Shown here in pieces: positions 11,216-21,345 of a DNA stretch of 64,000 bases (its first letter is position 1; each line of letters opens with the position of its first letter). The notes beneath the pieces are model-generated. The model made no database searches and was not told the DNA's origin. It saw nothing but the letters and a program-made list of their open reading frames with translations. Source of the DNA: Ectobius pallidus (Eukaryota > Arthropoda > Insecta > Blattodea > Ectobiidae); contig CAXKWD010000007.1 of NCBI GenBank assembly GCA_964059195.1, forward strand, positions 25,493,023 to 25,557,022, given 5' to 3'. The position numbers and the translations under genes are program-made.

Positions 11216-11434
11216 TGTTTTTTGTGTTCTTTCATTAATTATATATTAATCTTTGAACTTATGACAGTTTTTAGTTTTATTTAACCTAATCATGATTAAA
11301 TTTAAGTAACAAATAGGCATCTGAGTTACCTTATTCGTAAATCATAAATTCCCTTTGTGGGAACATTTCCGGGAACATTCCCTGGAAATATTTCCTCGAG
11401 ATTAGGTTCCCGCCAGATGGCGCTGTGAATTGAA

Positions 11435-11650
11435 CTCTGGCGTAACTCAGTTGGTAAGAGCATTGGCAAGGATCGCCAAAGGTCCTGGGTTCCAAGTCCC
11501 AGTGTCAGAGGAATTTTTCTCCTATAATATTATAATTTAATGTCCAACAGAGACAAGAATCTGTGGTACATGAATGGACATGGATATATTATCTATCTTG
11601 AATGTTACTGTACAATAACAGTGCAAGCCCGGCAACAAAATCACTCATAA
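11435..11650 (+). mobile_element. tRNA-derived SINE, family B, truncated by the inner element
   Basis: Diverged head at 11435-11510 (CTCTGGC with GTCAGAG ends) and body up to AAATCACTCATAA, where the inner element starts. The missing body half (GTGTGCCTCACAGTACTGCA) resumes at 14803 beyond the inner element, which proves the insertion point. Confidence 0.8.
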
Positions 11651-12273
11651 AGCTGCGTTTACACTATGTAACTTGTTTAATATAACTTGAGTTATATAAC
11701 ATGTTTTCCAAAATTGTTACAAATACATGAAAATTATTACAGATAACACTGTGTTATATAACTGATTTTTGTGTTATATAACCAGTTTTCTGCGTTTACA
11801 CTCCGTTAGCTGCGTTTACACTATGTAACTTGTTTATAAAGCTTGGGTTATATAACATGTTTTCCAAAATTGTTACAAATACATGTAACTTGTTACAGAT
11901 AGCATTGTGTTACATAACTGATTTTTGTGTTATATAACAAGTTATACCTTTCCCGCAGGGGATGGGAAATGTGTAACTTGTTACATGTAACCTGCTACAT
12001 GTGCATTTTGCTGCGTATATATACAGTAGTAACAACAAACAGATGCAACAGACAATAGAATGATAGTGCACAGCTTTTAATCTAACCCACCAATTGTTAT
12101 ACATGATATATAAATTTAATACAATTTTATTTATTTTAACAATTTCTAAGTGGTTAAGTCAACATTTGCTAGTTTTAGTGTGAAATTGAGTACAGTTTGA
12201 TCGACAATAGCTTTTACTACTATATATTTTGTGATAATATTTGGACATATCCATTTATACGGTATATCAGCGC

Positions 12274-12705
12274 CATTGTCCACCGCTGTGGCAAAGGGGA
12301 TGCGTTCGCTCCTCTCACGCAGCAGGCCCGGGTTCGATTCCTGGTCTGGACAAGTTACCTAGGTGGGTTTTTTCTGGGGTTTTCCTCACCTTTGAGACAA
12401 ATTTCGGGTAACTTTAGACCCTTGTGGTCCCCAGATATCATCTGGCCGTAATTATCATCTTCATCCCATTTTCGCCTTGTTCGGAGTGAGTGTGTGTGTG
12501 TGTGAATGGTGTGTCTCGTCCTATGTGTTCGTGTTGTCTCGGAGGTGGCCCCGGCATTGGGCTGATCACTCATCCGAGGTGGCCCTTTATGCCCTTGTAT
12601 GGTCCAAAAAGTATTTATGTGTTCCAAAGATAATCCCACCCCCGACAGGTTGCGGCCCTGTAAGGCCCGGGCGGCTTGGGTCGCTTAAATCCTAAAAGGG
12701 AGAGG
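12274..12705 (+). mobile_element. tRNA-derived SINE, family C
   Basis: Head with CACCGCTGTGGCAAAGGGG (A-box region) and box B GGTTCGATTCC near 12330, then a body with GAGGTGGCCCCGGCATTGGG and a short (GT)n run near 12487. The matching inverted copy is at about 15060-15455. Confidence 0.75.
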
Positions 12706-12944
12706 TAAAACTAAGATGAAGGAAGAGAATCAGCGCCATCAAGATATGGAACATTTATAGAAATTGTTAATATGACATATGAGAGTTTTGTAGAGGGGAA
12801 TATATGTGAGATTAGAATATATTATTATTATACTATTGTACATCTGAAAAGCATAGTAAAGGTTGCATAGATTGAACTTTTGGATAAATCTAATTATTTG
12901 TGGTTAGGTGAACAGTTTCTTTATACAAACAAACTGACAGACAA

Positions 12945-13187
12945 GTTATGTCATATGCAGTACTGTGAGGCACACTAATTAGTGATTTTGTTACCGGGCT
13001 TCCACTGTTATTGTACAGTAACATTCAAGATAGATATATCCATGTCCATTCATGTACCACAGATTCTTGTCTCTGTTGGACATAAAATGATAATATTATA
13101 GGAGAAAAATTCCTGTGACACTGGGACTTGAACCCAGGACCTTTGGCTATCCTTGCCAATGCTCTTACCAACTGAGCTACGCCAGAG
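12945..13187 (-). mobile_element. tRNA-derived SINE, family B, uninterrupted copy in inner element
   Basis: Head 13113-13187 on the minus strand; the body continues without a break through GTACTGTGAGGCACACTAAT. This is the intact version of the site that is split at 11650 and 14803. Confidence 0.8.
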
Positions 13188-13658
13188 TTCAATTCACAGC
13201 GCCATCTGGTGGGAACCTAATCTCGAGGAAATATTTCCAGGGAATGTTCCCGGAAATGTTCCCACTAAGGGAATTTATGATTTACGAGTAAGGTAACTCA
13301 GATACCTATTTGTTACTTAAATTTAATCATGATTAGGTTAAATAAAACTAAAAACTGTCATAAGTTCAAAGATTAATATATAATTAATGAAATAACACAA
13401 AACACATTAATTATTTACGTATAAAATATTGTAATACTGGGTTTTCACATAGTTAACAATGAAAATAGGTTAATTAAAATTTGCCCTGGTTCTTGAAGGT
13501 CAATACAGAAGATTAACAAAAGAGTTCATTGAAGAGATTGACTATTAATTAGACAAAAATTACAGTAATAATCATAAACTGTACGAACCCAACCAACTTT
13601 TAGGAATAGGCCTACTTGCTTTCTTTAAATGTGTGACCTTGACTTCATCTTAGAAGTT

Positions 13659-14043
13659 GGTCCTAATCACATCCATTGAAATCCATTAGATTTTCTTCAT
13701 CATCATCATCCTCTTCTTTTTCTTCTTTATCAGAAAGGATGCCAATATCATCACTGTCATCATGGCCTTCATCATCATCTAGGTTTTCTTCTTGGTTTTT
13801 CCCTTCATCTGGATCGTCTGGATTACCAGCACTTTGGGTTTAAACTTCAGTGGATTCACTCTTCTTTTTCTCCTTCTGAGGTTGAGCATTCATCAGTTTC
13901 CCGTTGTATGAAAGATAAGTGAGTTTAGCTGCTCGCTCAGATGATAGGCGGTTCCTCTTTTTAGATTGCATCCATGAAAACTTACTGAATGTACGTTTTG
14001 TTACGGTAGAAGTGACTGCAGCTCCTAAGATTTGGATGGCCAC
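13659..14043 (-). pseudogene. hAT transposase C-terminal fragment with acidic tail, inner copy
   Basis: The inverted counterpart of 9975-10363. Here the dimerisation part is in one open frame (AIQILGAAVTSTVTKRTFS, then MQSKKRNRLSSERAAKLTYL), but the acidic tail is cut off by a Gln-to-stop change just after STEV. The two copies therefore carry different single lesions, showing that neither lesion was present when they shared an ancestor. Both sit inside the same non-autonomous DNA element. Confidence 0.68.
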
Positions 14044-15059
14044 ATCTGCCTAGTCGCAGGTTCCTCTTAGCCCTCATAAATCATGAAAGAACTAAATTTT
14101 CCCCTAAACTTCAGTAGGATTAACCTAGACCGTGGGACTGATGTATGATTAATTATTAGGCTCTAAACGATTTATATTGAAATTTGTGTTTGTGTAGGCC
14201 TAATATTGAAGGTGTTGGTTTCTGGCATTTTATTTGAAATACCTACACCATCTATTAACAATTATGTTAAATTACTTATCTTTAATCATGTTTAAATACG
14301 TGTGAGGTATCACTTTATAACATATAAGTTTATTAATAAAACCTAAGAGATTTTCACGAATAATTATAATTTTTTAAAAGAAGATGACTTAGGGTACATT
14401 GTTCTGACAATAAGTGAAAAATTATATCATAGGAAAAGGTAATACTTCCCTTGACGGTTCCTTGATAAACATGTGGAATTTTACTAAAATAGTTTCATTT
14501 TAAGGTACCTGGACCGTTAATAGGCAGTAAAACATTCAAAACTAACGATTTTTGTAAATGCTCACTTTTGGGAATATTTCCTGCCAAAGGAAATTTTATA
14601 AATTCCTTCCCACTGGGAATATTACTGTGCAGTACAAAAGTCTCTTTGTCTCTCTAAACTTTAGTTACATAAAAAAGTTATATAACCTGATTTTTAAACA
14701 TGTAACTTGTTACATGTTACGTATAATTTGTTACAAGTTACATATAACTTGTTACATGTAACAAGTTTATTAAACAAGTTACATAGTGTAAACGCGGCTT
14801 TAGTGTGCCTCACAGTACTGCATATGACATAACTTGCCTGTCAGTTTGTTTGTATAAAGAAACTGTTCACCTAACCACAAATAATTAGATTTATAAGCAA
14901 CCTTTACTATGCTTTTCACATGTACAATAGTATAATAATAATTAATAATATATCCTAATCTCACATATATTCCCCTCTACAAAACTCTCATATGTAATAT
15001 TAACAATTTTGATAAATGTTCCATATCTTCATGGCGCTGATTCTCTTCCTTTATCTTAG

Positions 15060-15455
15060 TTTTACCTCTCCCTTTTAGGATTTAAGCGACCCAAGCCGCC
15101 CGGGCCTTACAGGGCCGCAACCTGTCGGGGGAGGGATTATCATTGGAACACATACATACTTTTTTGACCAGACAAGGGCATGAAGGGCCACCTCGAATGA
15201 GTCATCAGCCCAATGCCGGGGCCACCTCCGAGACAACACGAACACATAGGACGAGACACACCATTCACACACACGCACACACACTCACTCACTCCGAACA
15301 AGGCGAACCCGAAATTTGTCTCAAAGGTGAGGAAAACCCCAGAAAAAACCCACCTAGGTAACTTGTCCAGACCAGGAATCGAACCCGGGCCTGTTGCGTG
15401 AGAGGAGCGAACGCATCCCCTTTGCCACAGCGGTGGACAATGGCGCTGATATACC
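15060..15455 (-). mobile_element. tRNA-derived SINE, family C, inverted counterpart
   Basis: Inverted copy of 12274-12705, part of the outer element. It contains GAATCGAACCCGGGCCTG (box B complement) near 15377. A piece present in the other copy between TTCGGG and CGCCTTG is shortened here, so the two are not identical. Confidence 0.75.
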
Positions 15456-16068
15456 GTATAAATGGATATGTCCAAATATTATCACAAAATATATAGTAGT
15501 AAAAGCTATTGTCGATCAAACTGTACTCAATTTCACACTAAATCTAGCAAATGTTGACTTAACCACTTAGAAATTGTTAAAATAATTAAAATTTTATTAA
15601 ATTTATATATCATGTATAACAATTGGTGGGTTAGGTTAAAAGCTGTGCACTATCATTCCATTGTCTGTTGCATCTGTTTGTTGTTACTACTGTATATATA
15701 CGCAGCAAAATGCACATGTAGCAGGTTACATGTAACAAGTTACACATTTCCCATCCCCTGCGGGAAAGGTATAACTTGTTATATAACACAAAAATCAGTT
15801 ATGTAACACAATGTTATCTGTAACAAGTTACATGTATTTGTAACAATTTTGGAAAACATGTTATATAACCCAAGTTTTATAAACAAGTTACATAGTGTAA
15901 ACGCAGCTAACGGAGTGTAAATGCAGAAAACTGGTTATATAACACAAAAATCAGTTATATAACACAGTGTTATACGTAATAATTTGCATGTATTTGTAAC
16001 AATTTTGGAAAACATGTTATATAACTCAAGTTATATTAAACAAGTTACGTAGTGTAAACGCAGCTTTA

Positions 16069-16440
16069 TACCCTCAGTAATTAAAATAGCAAAGATGCGA
16101 AGAACTAACATATAAGTGAGGAATACCTAAAAGACGTGGTAAAAGTAGCCTATATGAACTATAAACCTTTTAACTGTATAATATAAACACAGTAGACCTT
16201 TTATTATTAATTTACACAGTAGTACTTGATATACAGCATATTACACTCTAAGTAAAATGTCGTATCTGTACGTTAGGCTAGAATTTTATAACATAAGCTA
16301 TACCTTAATAATATAGCATATCAAATTATACAAATTACAATGTGGTCTAAGTTATTAAGACCAATCACTTTACCATACAACAATTATATTCCAATGATAC
16401 AGTACAGCTATAGTCGTATAGGACTATTATTAGTGATAAT
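16069..16440. other. AT-rich stretch without a supported gene
   Basis: No coding sequence or repeat recognised between the nested element and the next repeat fragment. Confidence 0.4.
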
Positions 16441-16584
16441 GCACTAAATTGGACATAACTCCGGTACCGGTCAACCGATTTGGTCCAAAATCAAAAGACT
16501 GTTTCCCATGGACGTTATAAATGTGTGTACTAAGTTTCATGAAAATCCAATAAAGCATATTTGAGTTACCGCGCGTACAGACAC
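16441..16584 (+). repeat. Repeat fragment upstream of the truncated LINE
   Basis: Contains TTCCCATGGACGTTATAAAT and AAGTTTCATGAAAATCC, then CGTACAGACAC. A related sequence in opposite orientation is at about 51150-51215 (TTTTCACGAAACTTGG and ATAACGTCCATGGGAA). The LINE begins abruptly after ACAGACAC. Confidence 0.55.
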
Positions 16585-18414
16585 ATGAACGCCAAGATCC
16601 AGCAGAGCCATAAACTGATTGACCCTACTATGACCTCACGCGACTTATGGAGTAACTTAAATGCAATGGGATTAGGAAAACAAAAAAATCAAGCCCATGC
16701 TGTTAACATCCCTCTCAATGATTTGAACGAATACTTCACTACTATACCAACCAGGACCTTAGATGACGTCACCAAACAAAATACTATTAATTATCTGTCA
16801 ACCCTACCTCTTCCTCCACACCATGAGAGATTCTTTTTTTCTAATGTAACGCCCTTACAAGTAAAAAAGGCACTCTCGCTGAATAAATCGAAAGCAGAAG
16901 GCACGGATGGCATTAATATATTAATGCTAAACAAAATCATCGATGTTATTCTGCCTACCTTAACCCATATTTACAACGCCTCTCTCATCACCTCCACCTT
17001 CCCGCAACAATGGAAAAATGCTCTTATCCGACCTCTTCCTAAAGTAAATCTCCCAAACATCCCCAAGCACTATAGACCTATCAGTATACTTCCGACTTTA
17101 TCGAAAACCCTCGAACGCATTGTCCACAAGCAGCTGACTAAGTACCTAAACACTTATAATTTACTTGACCCATTACAATCTGGTTTCAGATCAAATCATA
17201 GTACTTCCACTGCCCTACTTAAGATCAGTAAAGATATTCGTGAGGCCATGGACCGACGTGAAGTGACTGCTCTTACTCTACTTGACTTTTCGCGAGCCTT
17301 TGACACCGTTGACGCAGACTTTTTAACTGCTAAATTGAGGTCACTACATTCATCAAATGCAGTAGTCACGTGGGTACAATCTTACCTCTCTGGACGCCAA
17401 CAATGTGTTTCTCACGACAATCGATCTTCTTCGTGGCGTCTCGTGAGGTCAGGTGTGGCGCAGGGCTCTGTATTAAGCCCCTTGCTTTTTGCAACCTATA
17501 TAAATGACATTTCTTCAGCACTAAAACATTGCCGACATCATCTGTATGCAGACGACCTGCAAATATATTTACATTTTCGGCCTGACACAATCAACGACTC
17601 TCTTTCAAAGCTCAATGACGACCTACACTCTATCAGTAAATGGTCAACAAAATTTGGACTGAATTTGAACCCAGACAAGACACAAGCCATTCTGATTGGA
17701 AAAAACAGATCGCTAGCTTCTATTGACAACACTGAACTTTTGCCTGTGACCTTGAACAACACAATTATTCCATACAGTAGAACTGTAAAAAATCTTGGTG
17801 TGTACTTTGACTCTGACATGACATGGAATACACAAGTTAAACATATCTGTAAAAAAGTATTTTCTATTATGCATTCACTAAATAGACTGAAAAATTTCCT
17901 ACCTGCTAAACTAAAGCAGACGTTAGTGCAGTCACTTGTGATGCCACACTTCGACTATTGCGATGCCCTGTTCACTGACCTAAGTGTTGAATTATCCTGT
18001 AAGCTACAACGTGTTCAGAATTCTTGTGTCCGTCACATATTCAACATACGTCGATATGATCATGTCTCAGATTATTTTGAGCAATTATCCTGGCTTCGAC
18101 TTAAGGACAGACGCCTACTACACTCCCTAACTCTACTCTATCAGATACTTAATAATACTGCACCTAATTATTTAGTCTCCCGTTTCTCACTGTTATCTTC
18201 CCAACATAACCGCGACACACGATCTCAGAATAACAGTCTACTGTCAATTCCACGCCATCAAACATCTCTGTACTCTGCCTCATTCACAATAGCCATCACC
18301 CGTATCTGGAACTCCCTTCCGCCGGACATCAGGGGTAGTCGGAGTTTACAGATTTTTAGGTCAAAGTCAATCAAGTATCTCGCTGATAACGAGACTGAAT
18401 GTCTCGTTATCTAG
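16585..18414 (+). CDS. Non-LTR retrotransposon reverse transcriptase, 5'-truncated, ORF open
   Basis: An open frame of about 609 codons from the ATG at 16585; a few codons upstream are open but belong to a different repeat, so this ATG is merely the first in the LINE sequence. It encodes the reverse-transcriptase domain of a CR1/L2/jockey-type LINE: HYRPISILPTLSKTLERIVH, GFRSNHSTSTALL, LLDFSRAFDTVD with catalytic Asp, GVAQGSVLSPLLF, the catalytic HLYADDLQIY, and GLNLNPDKTQAILIG. The endonuclease half is missing, as expected after 5' truncation. The C-terminus lacks an RNase H domain. The 3' end at 18797 is an (ATT)n tail. The uninterrupted frame argues for recent insertion, but without the endonuclease it should not move on its own. 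Confidence 0.88.
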   Translation: MNAKIQQSHKLIDPTMTSRDLWSNLNAMGLGKQKNQAHAVNIPLNDLNEYFTTIPTRTLDDVTKQNTINYLSTLPLPPHHERFFFSNVTPLQVKKALSLNKSKAEGTDGINILMLNKIIDVILPTLTHIYNASLITSTFPQQWKNALIRPLPKVNLPNIPKHYRPISILPTLSKTLERIVHKQLTKYLNTYNLLDPLQSGFRSNHSTSTALLKISKDIREAMDRREVTALTLLDFSRAFDTVDADFLTAKLRSLHSSNAVVTWVQSYLSGRQQCVSHDNRSSSWRLVRSGVAQGSVLSPLLFATYINDISSALKHCRHHLYADDLQIYLHFRPDTINDSLSKLNDDLHSISKWSTKFGLNLNPDKTQAILIGKNRSLASIDNTELLPVTLNNTIIPYSRTVKNLGVYFDSDMTWNTQVKHICKKVFSIMHSLNRLKNFLPAKLKQTLVQSLVMPHFDYCDALFTDLSVELSCKLQRVQNSCVRHIFNIRRYDHVSDYFEQLSWLRLKDRRLLHSLTLLYQILNNTAPNYLVSRFSLLSSQHNRDTRSQNNSLLSIPRHQTSLYSASFTIAITRIWNSLPPDIRGSRSLQIFRSKSIKYLADNETECLVI

Positions 18415-18797
18415 CCTAGGTAAATTTATATTGTACACGATTTTCATGGCTCTTAGCCTATATTGCTTTTATTTGTTAATTTCTTAGTTTTAAGTTTCAA
18501 TTTTAGTGTATATTATAGTATAATATTATAATTATACACACATCCAATTATAATATAATTCTTTAATTAATTTTGTTTTCTCGGCATATTATTGGACGCA
18601 TTTTTGTCTTATGTTTTAATATAGGTACTTCAATATTGTATTATTATTTTATTTTTAGCATTTTGTATTATGTATGATATCTTTTGTTTTTTGTAAATTC
18701 CTTTTAATGTATTTTGTCTTTATCCTGGTTGAGTGGAAGATAAGGCCCTATGGCCTTAACTCTGCCAGGCAAAATAAAACATTATTATTATTATTAT
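18415..18797 (+). mobile_element. LINE 3' untranslated region and (ATT)n tail
   Basis: Ends with AAGGCCCTATGGCCTTAACT, CTGCCAGGCAAAATAAAAC and then ATT repeats to 18797. Short microsatellite tails of this kind mark the 3' ends of CR1/L2-like LINEs. Confidence 0.8.
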
Positions 18798-19655
18798 GAA
18801 CAAACAGTTTCCCCACAATATCATAAAATACCATTCTGGCACTTAAAAATCGCTTTCCTGGTTTTGTTTTATAAACTTGTAGCCTCACAATGATTAGTGA
18901 ACGGTATGTGGTCTCCACTTAAATATACAGAAGTTATTTTATTACTGTAGCTGTTTTTTTCTGAATAGTTGTCTGTTGTTTTTTAAAAATATGGTATACA
19001 GAACGTTAATAACCTTACTGTATACTGCTCAACTGGGTCATGATGCACCATTGCGCTTGATTTGATGATGCATAAGACGAACAAAATGGGATATAAAATT
19101 AATGTTGTTTTCAATTCAACATGTTGTTTAACTGTTGGAAAAGTTTAAGCTTTGTTCCATTTTCAGTAATAAAGAAGTCTCCAACTTCGTAGGAAAGCAG
19201 AGCATAGCTGTGTTTCTCTTGTTCCTAGTTTGTATATATAATAACTTGGATAAAACTCCTGGGAGACTCACGTTATTGTGTGTGTGTGTGTCTTTTCTCA
19301 AGTTAGTTGGAGGTTTGTGTGTAACTACGTGGTTACAATACCATTTTGTTTGTACTGCATTTATTATGCTTCTAGGTAACTTCGTTACCGGGGTAACGTT
19401 TGATCTAGTATCGAAGTAGAAATCCTTTCTATTCAAAAGAGAATGCTTGTTTCTTGAGCCGCTTATGAAGCTAATAAAATAAAATTGCGTATTTGTTAGT
19501 AAATACTATACTATTCTTATTCTTCCTTTGTTTTAAACATGGTAAAGCAGCATTTACATGCCTTAAGATTAAGTTTGTGTTAAAAAACTATTAATCTCTG
19601 AAAGCATTAAATAATATAGGTACTTAGTGTGTTGCGAGGAAAATATATTCTAGAT
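18798..19655. other. Stretch without a supported gene
   Basis: The overlapping open frames on both strands at 19128-19436 show no recognisable domain. A short GT run lies near 19278. Confidence 0.4.
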
Positions 19656-19867
19656 CAGGGCTGTCCAACTTGCGGCCCGCGACCTCACTTTTTGTAATTT
19701 GATATTTTTGAATAAATTAAAATAATAATACAGTCGTGTTTTTTCTTGTATACCGTACCTATTAAAACTCACTGATAAAGTTGCATTCTAAGTATTTTAT
19801 AATGCGGCCCTCCAAACAGCATTTTTTTAAAAGCGGCCCTTGGGGCACTTGCAGTTGGACAACTCTG
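19656..19867. mobile_element. hAT MITE, 212 bp, perfect 8-bp duplication
   Basis: Inverted ends CAGGGCTGTCCAACT and GTTGGACAACTCTG; the perfect direct repeat TTCTAGAT lies at 19648-19655 and 19868-19875. The interior contains GCGGCCCGCG near the left end and AAGCGGCCCTTGG near the right, typical of hAT MITEs. Confidence 0.92.
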
Positions 19868-20026
19868 TTCTAGATGAAAAGGAACATGGGATTGGTATTT
19901 TAAGCACTAGACCTATAGTTTTTGGTAAAACTAGTTTCGATTTAATTCCTCTCCGCTCGACCAGTGAACACTAACTACGACTTAAATACCTCCGGATAAC
20001 TTGATCATTTCCTCCACGTATCGCGC

Positions 20027-20494
20027 TCGTGCAACCATTTGGTAAAGCAGTAGATTTCAAAACTAATCCGATAAATTATTTTCCAAGCCCGACCAGAAGA
20101 TTCTGGACGTACATTTTAGAATTGATTTACTTTGTAAATTCCGAGAAAAATATGTCAACAGAATATCTCAAATTCCTGTCGTTTACACATTTTTCAGATA
20201 TAAACATGATTCACAGAAAAAACCTAACAACAAAACAATGTCACCTATCTTGAACGTACTTCGTGCAACCATTTGGTAAAGCAGTAGATTTCAAAACTAA
20301 TCCGATAAATTATTTTCCAAGCCCGACCAGAAGATTCTGGACGTACATTTTAGAATTGATTTACTTTGTAAATTCCGAGAAAAATATGTCAACAGAATAT
20401 CTCAAATTCCTGTCGTTTACACATTTTTCAGATATAAACATGATTCACAGAAAAAACCTAACAACAAAACAATGTCACCTATCTTGAACGTACT
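20027..20494 (+). repeat. Perfect 234-bp tandem duplication
   Basis: Bases 20027-20260 are repeated without visible difference at 20261-20494. Each unit has a 74-codon open frame (PFGKAVDFKTNPINYFPSPT) of unknown nature. Identity over the whole unit means a recent duplication or an assembly artefact. Confidence 0.92.
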
Positions 20495-20519
20495 TCTCAA
20501 GGACACGGTTAGATTGTAT

Positions 20520-21345
20520 ATTAAATCTATGGTCGCGCCCTCAATTTAAGACTTTCCGAACTGCTTTTTCTGCAATATCAGCATTTACTGTTTCGTGCTG
20601 AAGTGAGGTAGATATCGAAAGACAGTGTTCTCCCTCACCTTTTGATGGGGATAAAGCAATTTCTTCGAGATCAAAAGCTAATCCTGACAGAGCTCTTCTT
20701 TGATGAATCGGAAGCTAAACTTACATACTTAGCTGAAATATTTTTAGTTCTTAATAATTTTAAACCTTTCTCATGAGGACACTATGACAAACTTGTTTAC
20801 TCACTAGAACAAACCACTGTAGATGTATTCAAGAATGAAGTAGGTCTTTGAAGGCATTTGCGAGAAAATAACTTGCAAATGTTTTTTCTTTTCTACAAGA
20901 ATTTCTGAATATCGCTGACATAAATAAAAACCGATGTCGACTGCTATACTTCAATATTATCACTTATCAGCCAGCATTGTGATTAAAAGGCCAGAAAGAG
21001 AGTCCTTGGCAAATGAATGTTTGGGCAATTAATCCTTCGACAGAAGATCTGCACTGTCATGGACTCACTGCTCAGGAGAAATAAAATTTAAGTGAACTTT
21101 CTTACGATGTAACTAAAAACTATAAATTATATAAAAAAAAAAAGTTTCAGTCAATTCGGATATCTGTGACTGAAGAAGAATATCCCAATGCAAGCAGATT
21201 TTTTTTGGAAATTATTAGGTGACTCTTTCTGCAAACAACTAAGTTAATATTTATGTGAAACAAGTTTCTCTGCTGTTCGTGCAGTTAAGATAAAAGTCAG
21301 CATGGGGGTAAGGTGAAATTTTGTTCAGGAGGGGTTCAATGTAAA
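20520..21345 (+). pseudogene. hAT transposase pseudogene, GTF2IRD2/ZBED5-like
   Basis: Translation across several frames gives LMGIKQFL, TELFFDESEAKLTYLAEIF, VLNNF, YDKLVYSLEQTTVDVFKNEV, RHLRENNLQMFF, SVTEEEYPNASRFFLEII, and near the end a degraded YLCETSFSAV. The order and wording follow hAT transposases of the GTF2IRD2, FAM200 and ZBED5 type (LAYLSDIF, LNLSLQG, DK-x-x-AFK, then LCExxFSA at the dimerisation domain). There are many stops and frame changes. It is a decayed transposase, not a host gene, although related proteins have been domesticated in vertebrates. Confidence 0.62.

Larger units (their letters stand above)
11651..14799 (+). mobile_element. Inner copy of the self-nested DNA element, 3149 bp
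   Basis: Starts AGCTGCGTTTACACTATG after TAA (11648-11650) and ends GTGTAAACGCGGCT before TTA (14800-14802). Its interior holds a SINE of family C (12278-12705), a continuous family-B SINE (12945-13187) and a hAT dimerisation fragment on the minus strand. The subterminal region is dense in GTTATATAAC and ACATGTAACTTG palindromes and is tandemly duplicated (about 11651-11809 and 11810-11960). It carries no transposase of its own that I can recognise. Confidence 0.78.
9237..16065. mobile_element. Outer copy of a ~3.1-3.7 kb DNA element, split by an inverted copy of itself
   Basis: The whole block begins AGCCGCGTTTACACTATG at 9237 after TTA and ends at 16065 with GTGTAAACGCAGCT followed by TTA, giving inverted ends and a 3-bp duplication. 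Segment 9237-11650 (X) reappears inverted at about 12978-14799; segment 14803-16065 reappears inverted at 11651-12977 (Y). The order is X, Y, inverted X, inverted Y. This is explained if one element (Y joined to inverted X, 11651-14799) inserted into another copy lying in the opposite orientation. The insertion point lies inside a SINE that both copies carry. The ends and 3-bp TTA site suggest a PIF/Harbinger-like class, but that is not proven. Confidence 0.8.

Noticed and set aside
10696..13187. Several functional tRNA genes
   Set aside because: The cloverleaves lack U33, sit in dispersed repeats with a common body, and some are visibly degenerate; they are SINE heads.
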